A stretch of DNA of 64,000 nucleotides from assembly GCA_027069135.1 (NCBI GenBank), contig JALXFE010000342.1, positions 1-64,000 on the forward strand. The letters run 5' to 3'. Every line of letters starts with the position of its first letter. Positions within the stretch are counted from its first letter, which is position 1. The stretch comes from Thermoanaerobaculia bacterium. GTDB lineage: Bacteria; Acidobacteriota; Thermoanaerobaculia; Multivoradales; JAHZIX01. The notes beneath the pieces are model-generated. The model worked only from the letters and a program-made list of their open reading frames with translations, was not told where the DNA came from and did not search any database. Positions 34,958-41,901 of this stretch are shown here, piece after piece. The translations under genes and the position numbers were made by a program.

Positions 34958-37015
34958 ATGCTGCATTCGAATCCGAGACGAACGAAAAGTACCCGGAACT
35001 GGGCGCTGGGCGTTTGCCTGATCCTCACGGTGTGTTGCTCGGCGCTCCCCGCCGAGGCAGCCGTGGCGCTACAGAACGGCGCGATCTTTTTTGAGCAGTT
35101 CAACGGCCTGCGGGCGGAGAACGGTATCAACACGTATATCAGTGAGAGTCGCTACACCTGTGGCGTCGTGGGCGTCGCCGCCCTCGACGGCGATATCAAC
35201 GAGGACGACGCCGGTGACATCATCTATGCCTACATGTACCCGATGGCGGGAAGCTGGTGGATCAAGGCCGACTTCCGCTCCCACCGCGGCGACAACGAGA
35301 CCTGGAATATCACCGTGCTGTGTGCCGACAATAGCCAGATCCAGCTCGGTGGACCAGCATCGAAGCCGCTCTTTCTCAAGACGTTTACCAACCTGGGAGA
35401 CAACATCGATCATGACACGGGCTTCAGCACCTCGAGCTGGGTCTGCGGGATCGTGGGTTTTCAGGCTCTGGACGGCGACATCAACGAAAACGGTGCCGGC
35501 ACGATCTTGCGCATGTATATGCGCCAGCAGTACGGCCGCTGGCGTATCCGGGGCGACTTTAGAAGCCATCACGATCATGAGAATTGGGGTCGCATCGATG
35601 TTCTCTGTGCCAGCACTTCGGTGGCCACCATCGGTTCCCCGACCACCTCATCGGCGAAGCAGATCTTTCTGAAGGAATACAACGGTCTAGCCAGCAACGG
35701 ATTCTTCAACACCGGAATCAGCGAGGCCAACTTCGTCTGCGGAGTGGTGGGAATGGAAGCCTACGACGGCGACATCGAGGAGCATGGCAGCGGCGACATC
35801 ATCCAGGCCTACGCCTATCGCCAGAGTGGTACCTGGAGGATCCGCACCGACTTTAGGACCCACAAGAATCACGAGAACTGGAATATCAAGCTGCTGTGCA
35901 TCGACCGGCCGGTGGCCTCCTTCGCCGTTTCTGCGGCGCCCCCGGACCATTGCGTCACGGATGCTGCCGCCAGCTTCGCCACAATCCCGACCAATGTGTC
36001 CACCGCGCAATATCTGGGTGCTAACACCGAGGACGTCATCCCCTTCCCCCGTTACACCTCCAACATCCGAAATTTCGGCGGTGCCGGTGAGCACTTCCAG
36101 GGCATCGCCCGCCTGCAGGGCCGGCGCTATCTGGTGGTTTCCGGAGGGGTCAAGAACGGCTCGCCGAGGCGCTCGGAGCTGATCGTCTACGAGATGGGCA
36201 GCCAGTCGGCGACGGGTGCCTGGGCGCTGCCGTCCTATGGCTACGACTACCGCTCGCCAGCAGCGGCGGACCGTCTGATTACCGTCGAACGAATCGATGA
36301 GACCCTCTGGCACGCCGGCGGCATCCAGGCCCACGGCAACGTCGTCGCGGTGCCCATTTTCGGCGACAACCCCGGCAGCCAAGGTTCCGAGATCCGCTTC
36401 TACGACCTGAGTGTGCCCACCGCTCCCTTCGAGCTTACCGCTGCCCGCATCGATCGCGCCGCCGGTTTGAAATCAAACGCCGCCGGCCTTGCCCGATTGT
36501 CCGACGACCACTACATGACCCTGGTCTGGGACGATACCCATCTCGACTTCTACCGCTCCGTCTCAACCTCCCTCGGAGGCGGATTCCCGACGACCTTCGC
36601 CCGAGTCCACAAAGACAACGTGGTCGGCGGATTTCAGAGCGGCGGCGGAGGGTTCAGCGGCTTCGGAACCTACCAAAACGTAAACCTGGTCATGCAATGC
36701 GACGGCTCCATGTACTTGGTCGGCGCGCGCAACAAGGAGAAAGGCTCCCCCACCTTCTCCACCCCCGGCGACGATCTGGCCACCCTCTATCGGGTTTCGT
36801 GGCCGATGGGCAGCTCCGGGCTGCCCGACTACACCGTGGAACCGACGATCTACAAAGTCGACCAGCAGACCTTCTATTGCCGGAATCAGCAATGTAATTT
36901 CGGTGCCGGAGCGGGCGTCTACACACCCAATAGCGGCAAGCTGTGGCTCTACGGCGCCTCCCATTGGTTCCACGACGGCAATGACCGATACAACTTTAAC
37001 GAGTATTCCTACTGA
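34958..37015 (+). CDS. Exported triple-repeat protein with an added propeller-like C-terminal domain
   Basis: This 685-residue paralogue of the preceding gene has a signal peptide (LGVCLILTVCCSALPAEAA), the same three units at about 43-122, 136-216 and 235-313, and then a unique C-terminal region (about 320-685). The third unit is nearly identical to that of the neighbour (FVCGVVGMEAYDGDIEEHG), so the duplication is recent or kept alike by conversion. The C-terminal part contains strand-turn patterns such as GRRYLVVSGGVKNGSPRRSE, QAHGNVVAVPIFGDNP and GSMYLVGARNKEKGS, which suggest a beta-propeller. I found no catalytic motif. It is the last gene of the set; the kinase gene downstream is convergent. 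Confidence 0.75.
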   Translation: MLHSNPRRTKSTRNWALGVCLILTVCCSALPAEAAVALQNGAIFFEQFNGLRAENGINTYISESRYTCGVVGVAALDGDINEDDAGDIIYAYMYPMAGSWWIKADFRSHRGDNETWNITVLCADNSQIQLGGPASKPLFLKTFTNLGDNIDHDTGFSTSSWVCGIVGFQALDGDINENGAGTILRMYMRQQYGRWRIRGDFRSHHDHENWGRIDVLCASTSVATIGSPTTSSAKQIFLKEYNGLASNGFFNTGISEANFVCGVVGMEAYDGDIEEHGSGDIIQAYAYRQSGTWRIRTDFRTHKNHENWNIKLLCIDRPVASFAVSAAPPDHCVTDAAASFATIPTNVSTAQYLGANTEDVIPFPRYTSNIRNFGGAGEHFQGIARLQGRRYLVVSGGVKNGSPRRSELIVYEMGSQSATGAWALPSYGYDYRSPAAADRLITVERIDETLWHAGGIQAHGNVVAVPIFGDNPGSQGSEIRFYDLSVPTAPFELTAARIDRAAGLKSNAAGLARLSDDHYMTLVWDDTHLDFYRSVSTSLGGGFPTTFARVHKDNVVGGFQSGGGGFSGFGTYQNVNLVMQCDGSMYLVGARNKEKGSPTFSTPGDDLATLYRVSWPMGSSGLPDYTVEPTIYKVDQQTFYCRNQQCNFGAGAGVYTPNSGKLWLYGASHWFHDGNDRYNFNEYSY

Positions 37016-37081
37016 GGAGTCATGCCGCGGGTTTCCAGCAAGACTACCCCTGCCATGAAGGGTGATCGCCGGCCCGGGGCC

Positions 37082-39829
37082 TCACGGCTCCGGGTCAGCG
37101 GCGGTAGGTGTGAGCAGCGCCCTATACCCCTCCGCCCGGGCCGGGTCGCCGACGGCTTCGAAGTGGGCGATAAGACCGCCCAACGCTTCTTGGGTCACCC
37201 GATGATCCGGACCCCGCACCCGCGCGAGGACCGGATGGCTTTCGACCAGGAGCGGCTCGGCCTCTTCGAAGCGGCCGAGCTGTGACAGGACGCGGCCCAG
37301 GGCACCCTCGGCGGAAGCGATCCGCCAGCTCCCCGCCGGCAGAGCCTTCCGGCGGATCGCCAGGGCTTCGCGCAGAAGGGGCTCCGCAGCGGCGGAATCG
37401 CCACGGCGGCGGAGCACCTCGCCGAGGCCGACGAGAGGTAGGGTGAGCTCGACGTGCCCGTCGCCGAGGATCCGACGCTGCGCTTCGAGGACCTCCCGGT
37501 AATACGATTCCGCCCGGGCGAGATCCCCCTTGCGCTCGTAGAGGGTCGCCAAACCGTAAATCGACCACACGGTCTCCGGATGGTCGGGCCCGAGGGATCG
37601 GCGCATGATCTCGGAGGCCTCGTGATAGAGGGTCGCCGCCGCATCATATTCGGTGCGATTCTCCAACACCGAGCCGTAGTCCACGAGCATGCCGGCGAGA
37701 TCGGGATGGTCGTCGCCGAGCAGGCGCCTCTGCCTCCCGATGGCCTCGATGAAGATCTCCTCAGCGGCGGCATAATCGCCCTTCGCATTCAAGACCGTCC
37801 CGATCTGCCCGAGGTAACGGAGGGTATCCGGGTGATCCTCTCCGAAGGCGCGGCGGTGTAACTCGTAGGCCTGCCGATAGTGGGCCTGGGCGCCGTCGTA
37901 GTCTCCACGATCCTGACGCGCGATCGCCACCGAGTAGAGGAAGGGGATCAGCGCCGGATCGGCCTCGTCGGAGAACAGTCGCTGCATCTCGAGGGCTTCC
38001 TGGTAGAGCCTCTCGGCATCCTTGTGGTCGCCCTGCCCGCGACGCGCCGAACCGAGGGCCACCAGGGCCCACGCGATGCCCGGGTGGTCGCTCTCAAGGA
38101 GTTTACGCTTGATCGATAGTGACTCCTGCAGGATCGCCTCGGCACCGACGAAATCCCCCAGGCTCATCCGCGTGTTGGCCAGCTCGGCAAGGGTCTCAGC
38201 CACCGTGAGATCGTCGCCATGAGCGCCCCGCTGGCTGGTGATCGCCTGCCGAAACATCGTTTCCGCCCGTTCAAAGAGCGCCAGGTTGTAGTAAAGGATG
38301 CCGAGGGTCGTCAGGAGCTCGGCGCGCAGCTCCGGCTGATCCGCCAGCCTCGCCGTGACGCGATCCATCCCTTGGTCGAGGAGAGCCCGGGCGGTGATGG
38401 TCTCGCCCTCGACACCTCCCGGAGACGCCACTTCAAAGATCTCCTTCAAGAGCTCTACGACCCTCTGCGCCTTGTCCCGCTCCGCCTCGACCTGGTCGCG
38501 CTGCCGTGCGATCTGCGATGCCTGCAGCGCCATGGTGAGAGCGAAGCCGGCGAGAGATACAAAGAGCAGCGCCGCCAGCGCCGAGGCCGCGCGGTGACGG
38601 CGTAAGAACTTTCCCAGCCGGTAGCTCCAGGTGTCCGCCCGGGCCCCCACCGGCAGGCCCTCCAGGTGTCGCCGGAGGTCCTCGGCGAGCTCTTCGGCAG
38701 AGCTATACCGGCGTTCCGGCTCCTTGCGCAACGCCTTGAGCACGATGCGGTCCAGGTCGCCGGAGAGCCTACGGCGCAGCTGTTCCGGGCGTAGCTGCCG
38801 GGCCTGGCTGACACCTTCCGGAGACGGTGTCGAGGACCCGGCCCCAGCTCTGGAGGCTCGAGCGATCTCTTGGGTTCCCTCGATGACGTCGCTGGGCTTC
38901 GCAGGATCGTCTTCGCACACCTCCCGTTCGACCTCTCGCCGGGGTTCCCCCTCCCCTCCGAAGGGCAAGCGCCCGGTGAGCAGCCGGTAGAGCAGGATCC
39001 CGAGGGCGAAAGTGTCGGTGGCCGTGGTGATCGCCTCGCCCCGCACCTGCTCCGGGCTCGCAAAGGCTGGTGTCAGCAGCCGCAGTCCGGTGCCGGTCGT
39101 CTCGATCTCACCCGGGAAGCTCTCCGGGTCGAGCAACTTGGCGATGCCGAAGTCGAGGAGTTTCGGTACACCCTCCCTCGTCACCAGCACGTTGGCGGGC
39201 TTGATGTCGCGATGCACCACGAGATGCCGGTGAGCGTAGTGGACCGCTGAGCACACTTGACGCATGAGCCTCAATCGCTCTGAGATCGACAGCCGATTCT
39301 CCTGGCAGTAGACGTCGATGGGCAGGCCTTCGACATGCTCGAGGACCAAATATTGCTGCCCGTCCTCGGTGCTCCCGCCGTCGAGAATCCGAGCGATCAT
39401 CGGATGCTCCAGGGTCGCCAGGATCTGGCGCTCGACGCGGAACCGGCGCAGGAGATCCGGGCGGCTCAGGTCCGGGTACACCACCTTGATCGCCACCCGC
39501 TGCTCATATGCATCATCGTCGCGGCAGGCTAGAAAGACCACCCCCATGCCGCCGAAGCCGATCCTGCGCAGGAGCCGGTATGGGCCGATTCGCCGCCCCA
39601 GATCCGGCATTTCGGCAAGCTTCTCGAGAGCGGCAGCTCCCTCGGTACGAGGCGGCCGTTCGATGAATCCTGCCGCCGCCGCATCCGCGACCAGCAGCGC
39701 CTCCACCTCGTGGCGCAATGAATCATCGGCGCCGCAGGCTTCCTCGAGAAATGCGGTGCGCTCCTCTGCCGGCAAGTCCAGCGCCTGTTCGAAGACGGAC
39801 TCGATCTCCCGGTACCGCTCCGGCGTCAC
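37082..39829 (-). CDS. Membrane Ser/Thr protein kinase with C-terminal TPR array
   Basis: This 915-residue PknB-type kinase has its domain at about 60-320: the glycine loop is IGFGGMGVVFLA, the ATP lysine is in VAIKV, the catalytic loop is HRDIKPANV, the metal loop is DFG, and FASPEQ replaces the usual APE. A membrane segment (ALAALLFVSLAGFALTMALQ) follows near residue 425. About ten tetratricopeptide repeats fill the rest (for example LAELANTRMSLGDFVGAEAI). The start is chosen as GTG at 39829 because it overlaps the sigma-factor stop as GTGA and begins VTPERYREIESVFEQAL, as in relatives. The kinase is translationally coupled to the ECF sigma factor, so it probably controls that factor by phosphorylation. 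Confidence 0.92.
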   Translation of the reverse strand: MTPERYREIESVFEQALDLPAEERTAFLEEACGADDSLRHEVEALLVADAAAAGFIERPPRTEGAAALEKLAEMPDLGRRIGPYRLLRRIGFGGMGVVFLACRDDDAYEQRVAIKVVYPDLSRPDLLRRFRVERQILATLEHPMIARILDGGSTEDGQQYLVLEHVEGLPIDVYCQENRLSISERLRLMRQVCSAVHYAHRHLVVHRDIKPANVLVTREGVPKLLDFGIAKLLDPESFPGEIETTGTGLRLLTPAFASPEQVRGEAITTATDTFALGILLYRLLTGRLPFGGEGEPRREVEREVCEDDPAKPSDVIEGTQEIARASRAGAGSSTPSPEGVSQARQLRPEQLRRRLSGDLDRIVLKALRKEPERRYSSAEELAEDLRRHLEGLPVGARADTWSYRLGKFLRRHRAASALAALLFVSLAGFALTMALQASQIARQRDQVEAERDKAQRVVELLKEIFEVASPGGVEGETITARALLDQGMDRVTARLADQPELRAELLTTLGILYYNLALFERAETMFRQAITSQRGAHGDDLTVAETLAELANTRMSLGDFVGAEAILQESLSIKRKLLESDHPGIAWALVALGSARRGQGDHKDAERLYQEALEMQRLFSDEADPALIPFLYSVAIARQDRGDYDGAQAHYRQAYELHRRAFGEDHPDTLRYLGQIGTVLNAKGDYAAAEEIFIEAIGRQRRLLGDDHPDLAGMLVDYGSVLENRTEYDAAATLYHEASEIMRRSLGPDHPETVWSIYGLATLYERKGDLARAESYYREVLEAQRRILGDGHVELTLPLVGLGEVLRRRGDSAAAEPLLREALAIRRKALPAGSWRIASAEGALGRVLSQLGRFEEAEPLLVESHPVLARVRGPDHRVTQEALGGLIAHFEAVGDPARAEGYRALLTPTAADPEP

Positions 39830-40452
39830 CCCGGGACTCCCGGTTGGAGGTAGCGGTAGAGCCAGGCCCGGGCGAGGCGCCACTGTCGGAGGATGGTATT
39901 GGCGGAGATTCCGAGAACCGCCGAAATCTCCGCGTTGGTCAGGCCGCCAAAATAACGAAGCTCGACAATCCTGGCCTGTCGTGGGTTGAAGGCCGCCAAC
40001 TGGCCGAGAGCCTCGTCCACGGCGAGAAACTCCGGCACTCGCTCCGCGGCGAGGTCCGCGGCCCCGTCGAGGGACACCCGCCCACGGTGTCCGGCCCTCT
40101 TGGCGTAGCGGTGCGACCGCGCATGATCCACCAGGATGCGACGCATCATCTGCCCAGCGATGCCATAGAAATGGGCGCGGTTACGCCAGCGCGTACGCTT
40201 CTGGGTGGCCAGCCGGAGATAGGCCTCGTGTACCAAGGCGGTCGTTTGCAGCGTATGGCCCGGAGACTCACGACGAAAGTAGCGACCCGCCAGCTCCCGC
40301 AGCTCTGCATAGACCTGGGGCATGAGCCTGAGGAGCGCGTCCTCGTCTCCTTCGCTCCATTTCTCCAGCAGTTGGGTTATCTCTCGCGGCACGCCATTTA
40401 CCACCAGATTCCGTAACGAGATCGGGGAAGTTCTATATTCCCACATATTCAT
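39826..40452 (-). CDS. ECF-type RNA polymerase sigma factor
   Basis: This 208-residue extracytoplasmic-function sigma factor is of the kind typically paired with PknB-TPR kinases (TIGR02999-like, ECF43-like by context). Region 2 is visible as RRESPGHTLQTTALVHEAYL and region 4 as NPRQARIVELRYFGGLTNAE, followed by ISAVLGISANTILRQWRLAR, a clear helix-turn-helix. The C-terminus overlaps the kinase start by four bases (GTGA). ATG at 40452 has TAGG immediately upstream; ATG at 40446 and GTG at 40392 (VPREITQLLEKWSEGD) are alternatives, and the last fits family length best. The truncated DUF3368 gene ends 33 bases upstream on the same strand. Confidence 0.9.
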   Translation of the reverse strand: MNMWEYRTSPISLRNLVVNGVPREITQLLEKWSEGDEDALLRLMPQVYAELRELAGRYFRRESPGHTLQTTALVHEAYLRLATQKRTRWRNRAHFYGIAGQMMRRILVDHARSHRYAKRAGHRGRVSLDGAADLAAERVPEFLAVDEALGQLAAFNPRQARIVELRYFGGLTNAEISAVLGISANTILRQWRLARAWLYRYLQPGVPG

Positions 40453-40485
40453 CCTACTACGGATTATGGAATATACCAGGCTCGA

Positions 40486-40677
40486 TCAAGGGCCGTTCCC
40501 ACTACTCGATCCAAGGAGAATCCGTGCAGGATCCAGGGGTGGACCGACAATGACCTCAGAAAAGACGGCCTGTGGGATGACAAGCTCGGTGGTCAGCTCT
40601 TGGAGCAGGTGTTCCTGTCGGACCTTGGCCAGTGTAATCAGCGGAGATGCGTCGACGACCCAGGCTTCACCCTCCAC
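40486..40677 (-). pseudogene. Truncated DUF3368 PIN-like toxin
   Basis: Only the first 63 residues remain of a family that is normally about 150-165 long. The N-terminal PIN-like start WVVDASPLITLAKV, carrying the first catalytic Asp, and the following LVIPQAVFSEVIVG are recognisable. The sequence then diverges and stops just ahead of the sigma-factor gene, so the remaining acidic active-site residues are missing. The GTG start at 40677 overlaps the end of the UPF0175 gene by 11 bases, the usual antitoxin-toxin arrangement. The protein is unlikely to be an active nuclease. Confidence 0.7.
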
Positions 40678-40918
40678 GAGAGGCTTCAGCGATGATCTCC
40701 TCGGCGCTGTACTGGAAGGGTGAGACGTCGAAGCTTCCCAGGGCGTCGAGGAAAGCCGCGCGGGAAAGCCCTGCCACTTCGGAAGCACGGCCCTGGGAGA
40801 GGGCTCCTGTTTCAAACCACTTTACGGCAGCGGCGAGGCGCAGCCTGTCCCCGAAAGTGACGGGATCGTCGTCAAAGGCACGGACGGCCTGGTCTGGAAT
40901 ATCTAATGTCACACGCAT
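40667..40918 (-). CDS. UPF0175-family antitoxin-like protein
   Basis: This 83-residue protein matches UPF0175, the usual partner of DUF3368 PIN-like proteins. It starts MRVTLDIPDQAVRAF and has the helix-turn-helix-like centre ALSQGRASEVAGLSRAAFLD and the ending FDVSPFQYSAEEIIAEASRG. It is full length and probably binds its own operator. A 16-base palindrome lies about 40 bases upstream and overlaps the predicted -35 box. The partner toxin gene overlaps its 3' end but is truncated, so this is an antitoxin without a working toxin. Confidence 0.8.
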   Translation of the reverse strand: MRVTLDIPDQAVRAFDDDPVTFGDRLRLAAAVKWFETGALSQGRASEVAGLSRAAFLDALGSFDVSPFQYSAEEIIAEASRGG

Positions 40919-40942
40919 TTCTTTTTGGCTCTCCCGTCAGAG

Positions 40943-40972
40943 ATTCTAGCACCCCCGTCTTGACCTCAAGAC
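40943..40972 (-). promoter_or_regulatory. Promoter and palindromic operator of the UPF0175 gene
   Basis: On the minus strand GTCTTGAGGTCAAGAC (40972-40957) is a perfect inverted repeat with a two-base centre. TCTTGA within it can serve as a -35 box, and TAGAAT (40948-40943) lies 17 bases further on as -10. A palindrome overlapping -35 is typical of autoregulated antitoxin promoters. Confidence 0.45.
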
Positions 40973-40990
40973 CTGTACTTCTGCCCCCTC

Positions 40991-41080
40991 TACTCGATCC
41001 TCAACCGCGCTCCGCTCGAATAGGCGACCATCTCCGGGGTGTACATGGGCTGGACGGTGGCGGGACCGACCCGGAAATCG
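40991..41080 (-). repeat. 90-bp copy of the 3' end of the downstream alpha-2-macroglobulin gene
   Basis: These 90 bases match 41903-41992 with a single mismatch and in the same orientation. They encode the last residues of that protein (ending PEMVAYSSGARLRIE). No other part of the gene is present here. The two copies, 912 bases apart, bracket the DUF433/DUF5615 pair as direct repeats. From 41081 to 41321 nothing else was identified apart from the ribosome site of the DUF433 gene. Confidence 0.9.
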
Positions 41081-41321
41081 TCGTATGACGGCGAAGGGAG
41101 ACTCTTCGGAGCGGCCGCCCGCCAGCACCTGCGGACTCCGGTCGCAATCAAGGACAGAGCCTCCCGTCTGGCGGGGGGGGGCTCTCTCGGACGGCAACCT
41201 CAGGGAGTCGACACTCACCAGACCCTGTTAGACTCCGGTACAGTCCCCCATGGGGCGAGCCAGGGAGATCTGATAGCAAGATCTGCATTGGAGCAGTCCG
41301 GTTCTTGACAAGGAGGTCACT

Positions 41322-41570
41322 ATGCCAGGAGTCCCTCGCATCGAAGTCAACCCCAAGATCATGCTGGGAAAGCCCGTCATCCAGGGAACTCGGATTCCAG
41401 TGGATCTTCTCCTGAGAAAACTCGGCGAAGGAGCCGCCACGAAAGACCTCCTCGATGCCTATCCCCATTTGACCCGTCAAGACATTCAAGCCGCTTTGAC
41501 CTACGCCGCCGTGAGTCTTTCCCACGAAGAAACCCTCGTCTTCGACTTGCCTGCTGCAGCTGAAGGTTGA
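41322..41570 (+). CDS. DUF433-family antitoxin-like protein
   Basis: This 82-residue protein has the DUF433 signature: IEVNPKIMLGKPVIQGTRIP followed by VDLLLRKLGEGAATKDLLDA and YPHLTRQDIQAALTYAA. The family is a small helix-turn-helix protein that commonly serves as antitoxin to DUF5615 PIN-like proteins. A strong AAGGAGG lies five bases before the ATG. The partner gene follows after six bases but carries an internal deletion. Intact here by length and motifs. Confidence 0.85.
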   Translation: MPGVPRIEVNPKIMLGKPVIQGTRIPVDLLLRKLGEGAATKDLLDAYPHLTRQDIQAALTYAAVSLSHEETLVFDLPAAAEG

Positions 41571-41576
41571 GGCGCG

Positions 41577-41777
41577 ATGCGCTTCCTCGCAGATGAGAGC
41601 TGCGACTTCGCAGCGGTCCGAGCCCTCTGTGAAGCGGGACATGAAGTCCTTACGGTCGCGGATGTGGCTCCAGCCTCAGAAGATCAGGCCGTCGTCAATC
41701 TCATCGATCGGATCGGAGACCGGATCAAAGGGAGATTTGTCGTCCTTCAACCGGGCCGGGCGAGAATCACCGGATAG
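41577..41777 (+). pseudogene. DUF5615 PIN-like toxin with an internal in-frame deletion
   Basis: The 66 residues begin exactly like DUF5615 proteins (MRFLADESCDFAAVRALCEA, GHEVLTVADVAP) and end like them (GRFVVLQPGRARI). Family members are about 110-120 residues. The central 45-50 residues, which normally contain the DKDFGEL-type acidic site, are missing, and the frame is kept. The N-terminal Asp is present, but the second half of the PIN-like active site is not. The protein is therefore probably inactive as a nuclease. Confidence 0.7.
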
Positions 41778-41901
41778 CAACCGCCTAACACCCCGAGCAA
41801 CAGAGCACCCAGGATCATCTGGATCATCGGCTGCGACCTCTTCGTCGCGGTCCGGACACCTCATCCGGTCCCTTCGTCCGGGCGGGCCCGGAGGCCGGGG
41901 C

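Noticed and set aside
41749-41827. A 26-codon minus-strand frame (MIQMILGALLLGVLGGCYP...) with a lipobox-like end
   Set aside because: It overlaps the tail of the DUF5615 remnant, has only a distant GAGG and no homologue I recognise; hydrophobic short frames arise easily by chance.
41877-41892. Short hairpin TCCGGGC/GCCCGGA just after the second macroglobulin gene as a terminator
   Set aside because: It has no T-run and only a two-base loop; GC-rich chance pairing is likely.
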